Shown one piece after another: positions 5,995 through 12,929 of a DNA stretch of 23,493 bases. Origin of the DNA: JBOGIF01 sp050742415 (lineage in GTDB: Bacteria; Actinomycetota; Acidimicrobiia; Acidimicrobiales; AC-14); assembly GCA_050742415.1 (NCBI GenBank), contig JBOGIF010000131.1, forward strand, positions 1-23,493. Direction: 5' to 3'. The notes beneath the pieces were generated by a model. The model was given only the letters and a program-made list of their open reading frames with translations, made no database searches and was not told the DNA's origin. Within the stretch, counting starts at the first letter, position 1, and every line of letters begins with the position of its first letter. The position numbers and the translations under genes are program-made.

Positions 5995-6738
5995 CTAGCG
6001 GAGACGCCGACCGCCGCCGAAGAAGCCGGGCGGCGGGGGATTGGCCGACTTGGCGGGTGACGTCGTGGTCGTCGCCGACGTCGTGCTCGTCGGCGGGTTG
6101 GTGGTGGGAGTGGTGGTCGTCGGTGGAGTAGTCGTGGGAGTGGTCGTCGTAGGCGCGTTGGTGGTCGGGGTGGTGGTCGTCGGCGGGAGCGTGGTGGGTG
6201 TCGTTGTGGTCGTCGGCTTGGTGGTGGGGGTGGTCGTCGTGGTCGGTGGTCTGGTCGTCGTGGTCGGGGGGCGCGTGGTCGTGGTCGGGTCGGGCTTGGG
6301 GTCATCCTGCTTGGGGTCGTCCAGGTTGAGCTCGACGGGTTGGCGCTCGGCCACCGGCTGGAACCGTGAGGCCGGCTTGGGCACCTTGGGGGCCGCGCCC
6401 GACGACCGGGGCCGGGGCGCGGGGGCCAGCCGCAGCCCGCCGAGGGGCGAGGGGGCGACCGGTACCACTTCGAGCGGGGGGAGAGGCTCGAAGGGCGTCA
6501 CCGTCGGGCCCAGACCCTCGGCCTGGGTCACCTTGGGAGCCGGTGCCGAGCCGATGGCCAGCTCGGTGCTTACCGGCGGGCTACCACCCAACACGATCTC
6601 GGCCGTGAGACCCATCCCCGACAGGGCGGCGACGACGTAGAGCGCGATGTTGACCCGCGTGCGCTTGGGGACCGCGGCCCAGCGGACCATCCACGAGACG
6701 TCAGGCCAACCGTCCCTGATCCGTCTGGCTCTTCTCAC
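5995..6738 (-). CDS. Membrane-anchored Thr/Pro-rich low-complexity protein
   Basis: 247 aa from GTG at 6738, with SD GAGAGGGG upstream at about 7 nt spacing. A basic cytoplasmic N-terminus (RRARRIRDGW, PKRTR) is followed by one membrane span at about residues 29-50 (VNIALYVVAALSGMGLTAEIVL), then a Pro-rich linker and, from about residue 150 to 230, a repetitive Thr/Pro region built on TTTTPTTxPP units. It ends in a Gly/Arg tail (GFFGGGRRLR). The topology suggests a type II membrane protein with an extended extracytoplasmic stalk. Such Thr/Pro tails in actinobacteria can be O-mannosylated or act as wall spacers. No enzymatic domain is visible. Confidence 0.7.
   Translation of the reverse strand: MRRARRIRDGWPDVSWMVRWAAVPKRTRVNIALYVVAALSGMGLTAEIVLGGSPPVSTELAIGSAPAPKVTQAEGLGPTVTPFEPLPPLEVVPVAPSPLGGLRLAPAPRPRSSGAAPKVPKPASRFQPVAERQPVELNLDDPKQDDPKPDPTTTTRPPTTTTRPPTTTTTPTTKPTTTTTPTTLPPTTTTPTTNAPTTTTPTTTPPTTTTPTTNPPTSTTSATTTTSPAKSANPPPPGFFGGGRRLR
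6075..6292 (-). repeat. Tandem repeat of about 30 bp coding for TTTTPTTxPP
   Basis: Within the preceding gene the + strand shows repeated GTGGTCGTCGG.. blocks, for example around 6100, 6130, 6160 and 6190. On the coding strand these give four to five imperfect copies of TTTTPTTxPP, with Asn, Thr, Ala-Pro or Leu at the variable position. The array is likely to change in copy number by slippage. Confidence 0.75.
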
Positions 6739-6835
6739 CTAGAAGCCCCTCTCGCCGCGAGCCACGGGGATGATACCAATCCGCCACTCTTCGTGGTCGG
6801 CGCCATCCGGCGGCGGCCAGCTCAGGGGGCGCGCT

Positions 6836-6847
6836 TAGTCTGCCTCG
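6836..6847 (+). promoter_or_regulatory. Leaderless promoter -10 box for the NuoF-like gene
   Basis: TAGTCT (6836-6841) is followed by 6 nt and the GTG at 6848. No Shine-Dalgarno is present. The divergent intergenic region (6739-6847) holds no other obvious element apart from the SD of the minus-strand gene. Confidence 0.5.
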
Positions 6848-8233
6848 GTGGCCGCCCAGGCGTTCCTCCTCCCCGATACTCCGGTCATTTCCCTGCACGA
6901 CTACATCTCGGCTGGGGGCGGCGCCGGGCTGGAGCGGGCCCGCCAGCTGGGGCCCAGCATGACGATCAAGGAGCTGAGCCTGTCGCGCCTGCGGGGGCGG
7001 GGCGGGGGTGGGTTCCTGACCGGTCGCAAATGGGCGTCCATCCGTCGCGCCGGCGGAGGCGTCCACTACGTGGTGTGCAACGCCGCCGAGGGAGAGCCGG
7101 CCACCTTCAAGGACCGGTCCCTAATGCGGGCCAATCCGTACCAGGCCGTCGAAGGCCTGGCCATTGCCGCCGGCTGTGTCGACGCGCCGGCCGCCTACGT
7201 GGCCCTCAAGGCGAGCTTCACCCGAGAGCGCGAAGCGATGACCCGCGCCATTGCCGAGATGAGCGCGGCCGGGTTTCTCGGCGACCTGGCCGTGACCCTC
7301 GTCGCCGGTCCGGAGGAGTACCTGTTCGGCGAGGAGAAGGCGATGCTCGAGGTGATCGAGGGGAAGGACCCGTTGCCCCGCCTGTTCCCGCCGTTCCAGC
7401 ACGGCCTGTTCGCCACCGGGCCGGCCCAGGGCTGGGAGGCCACCACCTCAGCGCCGGGGAGCGTCCCACAATCCAATCCCACCTTGGTCAACAACCTCGA
7501 GACGCTTTCCAACGTGCCGCACATCCTCGCCCGGGGCGCCGACTGGTTCCGCTCCATGGGCACGGCCCAGTCGCCTGGCACCCTGTGCTGCACGATCGTC
7601 GGCGACGTGGCCCGGCCGACGGTGGTGGAGCTGGAGATGGGGACGCCACTGTCGGAGCTCATCGAGCGCGGCGGCGGGCCTCTGCCAGGGCAGTGGCTCA
7701 AGGCCGCGTTCTCCGGAGTTGCCAATCCGGTCCTGGTGGCCGACCGGTTCGCCACGCCGCTCACCTACGAGGCGATGAGCGCCGCCGGCAGCGGCCTCGG
7801 TGCCGGAGGCTTCGCCGTCTACGACGACTCCACCTGCATGGTCGAGCTGGCCCACGTCTTGTCGCGGTTCCTATACGTGGAGTCGTGCGGCCAGTGCCGA
7901 TCGTGCAAGTACGGCAGCGGCGAGATCACCAGGCTCTTGGAGAAGATCACCGTGGGTGACGGCGACGAGAACGACGTGGAGCTGATCGGCCGGCGCCTCC
8001 AGACCATCACCGACCAGGTCCGCTGCTACCTTGCCACCGAGGAGCAGGTGCTGGTCGCGAGCATGCTGCGGGAGTTCCCAGAGGAGTTCGCCGAGCACCT
8101 GGAGGGCCGTTGCCACATCGTCGAGCCCCGGCCCGCGCTCGTGCCCAAGATCGTCGACATCGCCGACGGCCTCGTCACCTACGACTCCAAGCAGGCCACC
8201 AAGCAGCCGGACTGGTCCTACGCAGAGGCCTAG
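6848..8233 (+). CDS. NuoF-like NADH-binding flavoprotein with 4Fe-4S site
   Basis: 461 aa, GTG start. The NADH/FMN core is present: LRGRGGGGFLTGRKW (about residues 48-61), VCNAAEGEPATFKDR, and GAEEY-like GPEEYLFGEEKAMLEVIEGK. An SLBB-type region follows. The N3-type iron-sulfur ligands are intact: ESCGQCRSCKYGS (Cys at about 347, 350, 353) and VRCYLATEEQ (Cys at about 393). In complex I, NuoF accepts electrons from NADH. Here no NuoE, NuoG or hydrogenase gene is adjacent, so this is a stand-alone paralogue that may serve as an NADH dehydrogenase module for an unknown partner. The C-terminal 50 residues after the cluster domain (CHIVEPRPALVPKIVDI) are not part of the classical subunit. Confidence 0.85.
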   Translation: MAAQAFLLPDTPVISLHDYISAGGGAGLERARQLGPSMTIKELSLSRLRGRGGGGFLTGRKWASIRRAGGGVHYVVCNAAEGEPATFKDRSLMRANPYQAVEGLAIAAGCVDAPAAYVALKASFTREREAMTRAIAEMSAAGFLGDLAVTLVAGPEEYLFGEEKAMLEVIEGKDPLPRLFPPFQHGLFATGPAQGWEATTSAPGSVPQSNPTLVNNLETLSNVPHILARGADWFRSMGTAQSPGTLCCTIVGDVARPTVVELEMGTPLSELIERGGGPLPGQWLKAAFSGVANPVLVADRFATPLTYEAMSAAGSGLGAGGFAVYDDSTCMVELAHVLSRFLYVESCGQCRSCKYGSGEITRLLEKITVGDGDENDVELIGRRLQTITDQVRCYLATEEQVLVASMLREFPEEFAEHLEGRCHIVEPRPALVPKIVDIADGLVTYDSKQATKQPDWSYAEA

Positions 8234-8239
8234 AAGGTC

Positions 8240-8274
8240 TTGTTTAGATAGGCAAAACTGTTTATAGTCGGGCC
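8240..8274 (+). promoter_or_regulatory. Promoter of the SDR-queA unit
   Basis: TTGTTT (8240-8245) and TATAGT (8263-8268) are separated by 17 bp, an optimal sigma-70 type spacing, in a short AT-rich island. The -10 box is 6 nt from the ATG at 8275 and there is no Shine-Dalgarno, so the transcript is probably leaderless. It begins only 6 nt after the stop of the NuoF-like gene, which separates that gene from the next unit. Confidence 0.65.
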
Positions 8275-8964
8275 ATGCCTACCGCCGTCGTCACCGGAGC
8301 CTCCCGGGGACTGGGCCTGGCCCTGGCCCAGGCCCTCGCCGATCGGGGCTGGGACCTCGTGCTCGACGCCAGGGGCGCCGACGACCTCGAGGCCGCGGCT
8401 TCGGGGCTACGGAGTGGCGCCGGACGCGTCGAGGCGGTAAGCGGCGACGTGGCCGACGAGAGCCACCGCCGCCTTCTGGTCGAGGCGGCAGCCCGTACCG
8501 GACGCCTCGACGTGCTCGTCAACAACGCCAGCCTTCTCGGCCCCAGCCCCCAGCCCCCGCTCGCCGACTATCCGCTGGGCGTGCTGGAGGAGGTCTACCG
8601 GGTCAACGTGCTGGCGCCGCTGCGCTTGGTGCAGCTGGCGATCCCCCTGATGGAGGGCACCGGCGGCCGGGTGCTGAACGTCACGTCCGACGCGGCGGTC
8701 GAGGGCTACGAGGGATGGGGCGGCTATGGGTCGTCGAAGGCGGCCCTGGAGCAGTGGAGCAGCGTGCTGGCCGCCGAGCGGCCGGCCATGTTGGTCTACT
8801 GGGTCGACCCCGGCGACATGAACACTCGGATGCAACAGGAGGCCTTTCCCGGCGAGGACGTCTCCGACCGGCCGCCGCCCGAGGCGAGCGTTCCCGGCCT
8901 CCTGCGGCTGATCGAGGGGGACCTGCCGAGCGGCCGCTACCGGGCGAAGGACCTCGAGCCGTGA
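8275..8964 (+). CDS. Short-chain dehydrogenase/reductase
   Basis: 229 aa. The classical SDR elements are present: TGASRGLG (residues 7-14) for the dinucleotide, GDVAD, NNAS (83-86), and the catalytic set Ser138 (NVTSDA), Tyr151 and Lys155 in YGSSK. WVDPGDMNTRM follows as the PG motif. The enzyme is an NAD(P)-dependent oxidoreductase of unknown substrate. The stop TGA overlaps the GTG of the queA-like gene (GTGA at 8961-8964), so the two are translationally coupled. The strong promoter immediately upstream drives both. Confidence 0.85.
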   Translation: MPTAVVTGASRGLGLALAQALADRGWDLVLDARGADDLEAAASGLRSGAGRVEAVSGDVADESHRRLLVEAAARTGRLDVLVNNASLLGPSPQPPLADYPLGVLEEVYRVNVLAPLRLVQLAIPLMEGTGGRVLNVTSDAAVEGYEGWGGYGSSKAALEQWSSVLAAERPAMLVYWVDPGDMNTRMQQEAFPGEDVSDRPPPEASVPGLLRLIEGDLPSGRYRAKDLEP

Positions 8965-10007
8965 CCGCGGTGGCACCACAGGGCCTGCGGCCCGACCCTC
9001 CGGCGCTGGAGGCATCCGAGCCGCCTGAGGCCCGTGGTCTCCGGCGCGACGCCGTCCGGCTGCTCGTGTCGCAGCCAGGGGTGCCGGCACGTCACGCCCG
9101 CTTCGCCGACCTCTCCCGGTACCTGACGGCCGGCGACCTGGTGGTCGTCAACACCTCGGCGACGCTGCCGGCGGCCGTCGATGCCCGGGCACCCGGAGGC
9201 ACCCCCGTGGTGGTCCACGTGTCCAGCCGGCTGCCGGGTGGGCTCCACCTGGTTGAGGTCCGCCGTCCGGCCGAGCCCGCCAGCCTTCCGTGGCTGGATA
9301 CCGACCTTGCCGGCGTCACCGTGTCGATGCCGGGCGGGGCGCTCGCCCGGGTTCTGGCTCCGTACCCGTCGTCGGCCCGCCTGTGGCTGGCCCGCCTGGA
9401 GCTGCCGGCATCGCTTCTGGCGTACCTCGGCGCCCACGGCCGACCTATCCGCTACCGCCACGTGGCGCGCGACTGGCCGCTGTCGGCGTACCAGACCGTC
9501 TACGCCACCGAGCCAGGGAGCGCCGAGATGCCGAGCGCCGGGCGGGCGTTCACCCACGAGGTCCTCACCTCGCTGGTCACGGGCGGCGTGGCCGTGACCC
9601 CGCTCGTCCTGCACGCCGGAGTGTCGTCGCTGGAAGTCGGTGAGACGCCGCCGCCCGAGGAGTACCGGGTGCCGGAGGTCACGGCCGAGCGGGTGAACGC
9701 AGTTCACGCCGCCGGCGCCCGGGTGGTGGCGGTCGGCACCACCGTGGTCCGCGCCCTGGAGACGGTTGCCGACGCACGAGGGCGCGCCCACCCGGGCCAG
9801 GGTTGGACCGACAGGGTGGTGACGCCGTTGGCACCGCCCCGCGTGGTCGACGCCCTGCTCACGGGCTGGCACGAGCCGGAGGCGTCGCACATGAAGATGC
9901 TGGAGGCGCTGGCCGGGCCCGACCTGTTGACCGAGGCCTACTCCGAGGCTCGCCGCGCCGGCTACCTGTGGCACGAGTTCGGCGACCTTCACCTGCTGCT
10001 TCCCTAG
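8961..10007 (+). CDS. queA: QueA-like S-adenosylmethionine:tRNA ribosyltransferase-isomerase
   Basis: 348 aa from the GTG that overlaps the SDR stop. Family features: ARFADLSRYLTAGDLVVVNTSATLPA near the N-terminus (DLVVVN matches the QueA D.lV.N.T). Then come HVARDWPLSAYQTVYATEPGSAEMPSAG, the core substrate region, VTPLVLHAGVSSL, and ERVNAVHAAGARVVAVGTTVVRALE with the catalytic GTT.VR.LE motif. QueA transfers the ribosyl part of SAM to preQ1 in tRNA to form epoxyqueuosine. The usual AGLHFT reads AGRAFT here and no other queuosine gene is in the window. A diverged actinobacterial paralogue with another function is therefore possible. Confidence 0.75.
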   Translation: MTAVAPQGLRPDPPALEASEPPEARGLRRDAVRLLVSQPGVPARHARFADLSRYLTAGDLVVVNTSATLPAAVDARAPGGTPVVVHVSSRLPGGLHLVEVRRPAEPASLPWLDTDLAGVTVSMPGGALARVLAPYPSSARLWLARLELPASLLAYLGAHGRPIRYRHVARDWPLSAYQTVYATEPGSAEMPSAGRAFTHEVLTSLVTGGVAVTPLVLHAGVSSLEVGETPPPEEYRVPEVTAERVNAVHAAGARVVAVGTTVVRALETVADARGRAHPGQGWTDRVVTPLAPPRVVDALLTGWHEPEASHMKMLEALAGPDLLTEAYSEARRAGYLWHEFGDLHLLLP

Positions 10008-10017
10008 GATTTCCGAT
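10005..10017 (+). promoter_or_regulatory. Leaderless promoter -10 box overlapping the queA stop codon
   Basis: TAGGAT (10005-10010) begins with the TAG stop of the queA-like gene and lies 7 nt before the ATG of the SufR-like gene at 10018. There is no Shine-Dalgarno. The regulator can therefore be transcribed separately from the SDR-queA unit. Confidence 0.4.
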
Positions 10018-10665
10018 ATGACCGAATCCGCCCTCGCCATCCTGCCGGCGAGGCGTCAGCAGCTCCTGCTGGCCCTCAAGCGGTCCGGCGAGGCGCGGGC
10101 CGAGGATCTGGCGGCCAGCCTCGGCGTCACGGTGAGCGCCGTGCGCCAGCAGCTCGACAGCCTCACGGCCGAGGACCTCGTGACCCATCGGGTCGAGCGG
10201 GCCGAGCGAGGCCGGCCCCGGCACCTCTACCGCCTCACCCGCCAGGCCGAGTCGCTCTTCCCGAAGGCATATGGCGGCCTCACCAACGAGCTGCTCGACT
10301 ACGTGGCCGACTCGGACCCCGAGCTGGTAGAGCACCTCTTCGAGCGCCGGCGCCAGCGGCGGACGGCCGGAGCCTTGGCCCGGCTGGCCGGCCAGGACTT
10401 CGGGGCCCGGGTTGGCGAGCTGGCCCGGATCCTCGACGACGACGGCTACCTGGCCGACTTCGAGGCCCTCCCCGACGGCACGTGGCGGATCACCGAGCAC
10501 AACTGCGCGGTGCTCGACGTGGCCGAGCGCTACGGCTACGCCTGCTCCAGCGAGATCGCCTTCCTGCGCGACGTGCTGCCCGACGCCAAGGTCGAGCGGG
10601 TGAGCCACATGATCGCCGGCGCCCACAGCTGCGCCTACCTCATCACCCCCGACCGGCCCGGCTGA
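10018..10665 (+). CDS. SufR-like iron-sulfur transcriptional regulator
   Basis: 215 aa. The N-terminal 75 residues form a winged helix: ARRQQLLLALKRSGEARAEDLAA, then LGVTVSAVRQQLDSL as the recognition helix, and the wing RVERAERGRPRHLYRLT. The C-terminal domain carries cysteines at 163 (EHNCAVL), 176 (YGYACSSE) and 205 (GAHSCAYLI). That is C-x12-C-x28-C, the three-cysteine pattern I associate with actinobacterial SufR; the middle cysteine of the four-cysteine cyanobacterial form is Ala190 here. SufR senses Fe-S status and represses the suf operon. No suf genes are nearby, so its target here is unknown; the channel-like gene 4 nt downstream is the obvious candidate for co-transcription. Confidence 0.8.
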   Translation: MTESALAILPARRQQLLLALKRSGEARAEDLAASLGVTVSAVRQQLDSLTAEDLVTHRVERAERGRPRHLYRLTRQAESLFPKAYGGLTNELLDYVADSDPELVEHLFERRRQRRTAGALARLAGQDFGARVGELARILDDDGYLADFEALPDGTWRITEHNCAVLDVAERYGYACSSEIAFLRDVLPDAKVERVSHMIAGAHSCAYLITPDRPG

Positions 10666-10669
10666 CCGG

Positions 10670-11764
10670 TTGGGCCCGCTGGTCGCCGTAGCCGTCTTCG
10701 CGGCCGGCGCGGCTGTGGTGGTAGCGGTGTTCCTCTCGGCGATCAGCACCGTCGTCGTCCCACGCGGCGTTCCTGTGCGCCTCAGCCGCATCGTCTTCCT
10801 GGGCGTGCGCAGGGTGTTCGAGATCCGTACCCGGTTCGCCCACAGCTACGAGGAGCGGGACCGGGCCATGGCCCTCTACGCCCCCCTAAGCCTCATCTCT
10901 CTCCCGCTGGTCTGGCTGGCGCTGGTGATGGGCGGCTACGCGGCCATGTTCTGGGCCCTCGGCGTCCACTCGGTGCGCAGTGCGTTCGTGACGAGCGGCT
11001 CGTCGCTGCTCACCCTCGGCTTCGCTCCCGTCCACGACCTGCCCAGCACGGTTCTGGCGTTCACCGAGGCGAGCGTCGGCCTGGTCCTGGTGGCCCTACT
11101 GATCACCTACCTCCCGTCGATGTACGCCAGCTTCTCCCGGCGCGAGACCCTGGTGACGCTGAACGCCATCCAGGCCGGCTCGCCACCGTCCGCGGTCGAG
11201 CTGCTCGAGCGCTTCCAACAGCTCGCCCACCTCGACGTGCTCGACGACCAGGTCTGGCAGCCATGGACGAACTGGTTCCTCGAGGTGGAGGAGACCCACA
11301 CGTCACTGTCGGCCCTGGTGTTCTTTCGCTCGCCGTCGCCCCAGCGCTCGTGGATCACTGCCGCCGGGGTCGTGCTCGACGCCGGATCGCTCTACTCGTC
11401 GGCCATCGACCGCCCACGGTCGCCGCAGGCCGAGCTCTGCATCCGCTCCGGCTACCTGGCGCTGCGCAGCATCGCCGACTTCTTCGACATCGCCCACGAC
11501 CACGAGCCAGCTCCCGGCGACCCCATCTCGGTGAGCCGCGACGAGTTCGACGCTGCCTGCGACCGCCTCGCCGCCGCCGGGGTGCCCGTCGTGGCCGACC
11601 GTGACCAGGGTTGGGCCGACTTCGTGGGTTGGCGCGTGAACTACGACACCGTGCTCATCGCCCTGGCTGCGTTCACGGTCGCTCCCTACGCGGCCTGGTC
11701 CTCGGACCGCTCCCCGCTGCGCACCCACCGGCCTCGGGTCCGCCGCAACGGCCGCGCCCGGTAA
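10670..11764 (+). CDS. Membrane protein with K+-channel-like pore region
   Basis: 364 aa from TTG 4 nt after the SufR-like stop; the start is uncertain because no SD is seen. Hydrophobic segments: about 3-25 (AVAVFAAGAAVVVAVFL), 70-98 (LYAPLSLISLPLVWLALVMGGYAAMFWAL), and 120-148 (STVLAFTEASVGLVLVALLITYL). Between the last two lies SAFVTSGSSLLTLGFAPV (pore-helix then TLGF at 115-118), which has the spacing and shape of a two-TM potassium channel pore. The filter TVGYGD is however altered to TLGFAPV. The C-terminal 200 residues are soluble and of unknown type. It is probably a channel-like or sensor membrane protein; conductance of K+ is unproven. Confidence 0.6.
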   Translation: MGPLVAVAVFAAGAAVVVAVFLSAISTVVVPRGVPVRLSRIVFLGVRRVFEIRTRFAHSYEERDRAMALYAPLSLISLPLVWLALVMGGYAAMFWALGVHSVRSAFVTSGSSLLTLGFAPVHDLPSTVLAFTEASVGLVLVALLITYLPSMYASFSRRETLVTLNAIQAGSPPSAVELLERFQQLAHLDVLDDQVWQPWTNWFLEVEETHTSLSALVFFRSPSPQRSWITAAGVVLDAGSLYSSAIDRPRSPQAELCIRSGYLALRSIADFFDIAHDHEPAPGDPISVSRDEFDAACDRLAAAGVPVVADRDQGWADFVGWRVNYDTVLIALAAFTVAPYAAWSSDRSPLRTHRPRVRRNGRAR

Positions 11765-11768
11765 CCCA

Positions 11769-12284
11769 TCACGTCGCCGAACTGGGGACTCTCAAGGCGC
11801 TATAGCGACCCTGAGCGTCCCCAGTTCGGGATGTCTGGTCTGGCCGCTCGGCGCTGTCGGCCACGTCGGCCAGGGCGTCGCCGAGCACGGCTACCCGGGG
11901 GCCGACGGTCTCGGCGAAGTGGCGCCGCACGCCCTCGACGTGCGTGGGCGCGGCCGCCTCCAGGAGCTGGCGACCCGCGGTGGTCAACACCGCCAGCACG
12001 CCGCGGCGGTCGGTGGCGCAGCGGTCCCGTCGCACGAAGCCCTCGGTCTCCAGCCGCTCGACGCGCCGCGTCAGCCCGCTGCGCGACACCAGGACCTGGT
12101 CGGACAGCTCGCTCATCCGTAGCCCGTCGGGCGCGGCCGAGAGGTGGGCGAGGATCTCGTAGTCGGCGAGCGACAGGCCGTGGGGGGTCAGGTCGGCGTC
12201 GAGGCGGTCGAGGAGCCGGACCGAGGCCCGCAGGAAGCTGTGCCACGCGCGCAGTTGCTCGGCGTTCAAGCCCTCTCGTGTCAT
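11769..12284 (-). CDS. MarR-family transcriptional regulator
   Basis: 171 aa. The MarR winged helix is clear: LADYEILAHLSAAPDGLRMSELSDQVL, the recognition helix SRSGLTRRVERLETEGFV and the wing RDRCATDRRGVLAVLT. Flanking helices would form the dimer interface (AWHSFLRASVRLLDRL and RHFAETVGPRVAVLGDAL). The gene is divergent from yceI, a frequent pairing in actinobacteria. A TATGAT -10 box (complement of 12291-12296) stands exactly 6 nt before the ATG, without SD. The last 20 or so codons lie inside a large palindrome (11777-11829), so the natural C-terminus has probably been replaced. Ligand unknown. Confidence 0.85.
   Translation of the reverse strand: MTREGLNAEQLRAWHSFLRASVRLLDRLDADLTPHGLSLADYEILAHLSAAPDGLRMSELSDQVLVSRSGLTRRVERLETEGFVRRDRCATDRRGVLAVLTTAGRQLLEAAAPTHVEGVRRHFAETVGPRVAVLGDALADVADSAERPDQTSRTGDAQGRYSALRVPSSAT
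11777..11829. repeat. 53-bp palindromic element (REP-like or bidirectional terminator)
   Basis: The arms 11777-11789 and 11817-11829 are perfect 13-bp inverted repeats (CCGAACTGGGGAC and its complement). Inside them CTCA (11791-11794) pairs with TGAG (11812-11815), and the centre holds the 10-bp perfect palindrome CGCTATAGCG (11798-11807). All are centred within half a base of position 11803. It sits between two convergent genes but overlaps the MarR coding end. No second copy is in the window. Confidence 0.75.
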
Positions 12285-12303
12285 GTTCCCATCATAGTTC
12301 CAC

Positions 12304-12318
12304 CCGGAATAATTCTGG
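12304..12318. promoter_or_regulatory. Candidate MarR operator in the marR-yceI intergenic region
   Basis: CCGGAATAATTCTGG is a 15-bp dyad with arms CC.GAAT and ATTC.GG around a central A. It lies upstream of the MarR -10 box (12291-12296, minus strand) and overlaps the positions expected for the -35 elements of both divergent genes; for yceI, TTCTGG (12313-12318) is 17 bp from TATCGA (12336-12341). Occupancy would repress both directions. Confidence 0.5.
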
Positions 12319-12366
12319 ATACAACGGGTTCAAGGTATCGACAAAGTTCCCCCAAGGAGGCAATCC

Positions 12367-12921
12367 ATGAGCACATTGACTGTCAACGACCGCGGCCTGC
12401 GCACCGGCACCTGGGAGATCGACCCCGGCCACTCGCTGGTCGAGCTCACGGTCCGCCACCTCATGGTGTCGAAGGTGAAGGGCCGGTTCGACCGGTTCTC
12501 CGGGGCCATCACGGTCGGAGAGGACCCGGCGTCGTCGTCGGTGCACGCCGTCATCGAGACCGACTCGGTGAACACCAACGACGCCAACCGCGACGAGCAC
12601 CTGCGCTCGGCGGACTTCTTCGACGTGGAGCGCTACCCGACCGCCGAGTTCGTCTCACGCCAGGTGACCGAGCGTGGCGACGGCTGGGCCGTCGTCGGCG
12701 ACCTGACCCTCCACGGGGTGACCCGCGAGCTGGTCCTCGACCTCGAGTTCAACGGTGTGAGCTCCGACCCGTTCGGTGGGACCAGGGCAGGCTTCAGTGC
12801 CACTACGGAGATCAACCGCCGCGACTTCGGCATCGACCTCAGCATGCCCCTCGACAGCGGCGGCGTGGTCGTGGGCGACAAGGTGAAGGTCAACCTCGAG
12901 ATCGAGGCGGTAGCCAAGTAG
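12367..12921 (+). CDS. YceI-family lipid-binding-like protein
   Basis: 184 aa; ATG preceded by an excellent SD, AAGGAGG (12354-12360), 6 nt upstream. YceI landmarks: GTWEIDPGHSLVELTVRHLMVSKVKGRF at the N-terminus, then VIETDSVNTNDANRDEHLRSADFFDVERYP, LTLHGVTRELVL, and INRRDFGIDL near the C-terminus. The fold is a lipocalin-like barrel that in family members binds polyisoprenoid or fatty molecules. There is no signal peptide, so this copy is cytoplasmic. It is divergent from the MarR regulator, which probably controls it, and converges on ppx with an 8-nt gap. Confidence 0.9.
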   Translation: MSTLTVNDRGLRTGTWEIDPGHSLVELTVRHLMVSKVKGRFDRFSGAITVGEDPASSSVHAVIETDSVNTNDANRDEHLRSADFFDVERYPTAEFVSRQVTERGDGWAVVGDLTLHGVTRELVLDLEFNGVSSDPFGGTRAGFSATTEINRRDFGIDLSMPLDSGGVVVGDKVKVNLEIEAVAK

Positions 12922-12929
12922 GGAAGGGA

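Noticed and set aside
8407..9090. Minus-strand open frame across the SDR and queA start
   Set aside because: Overlaps two well-supported genes whose motifs are intact; no domain on the minus strand.
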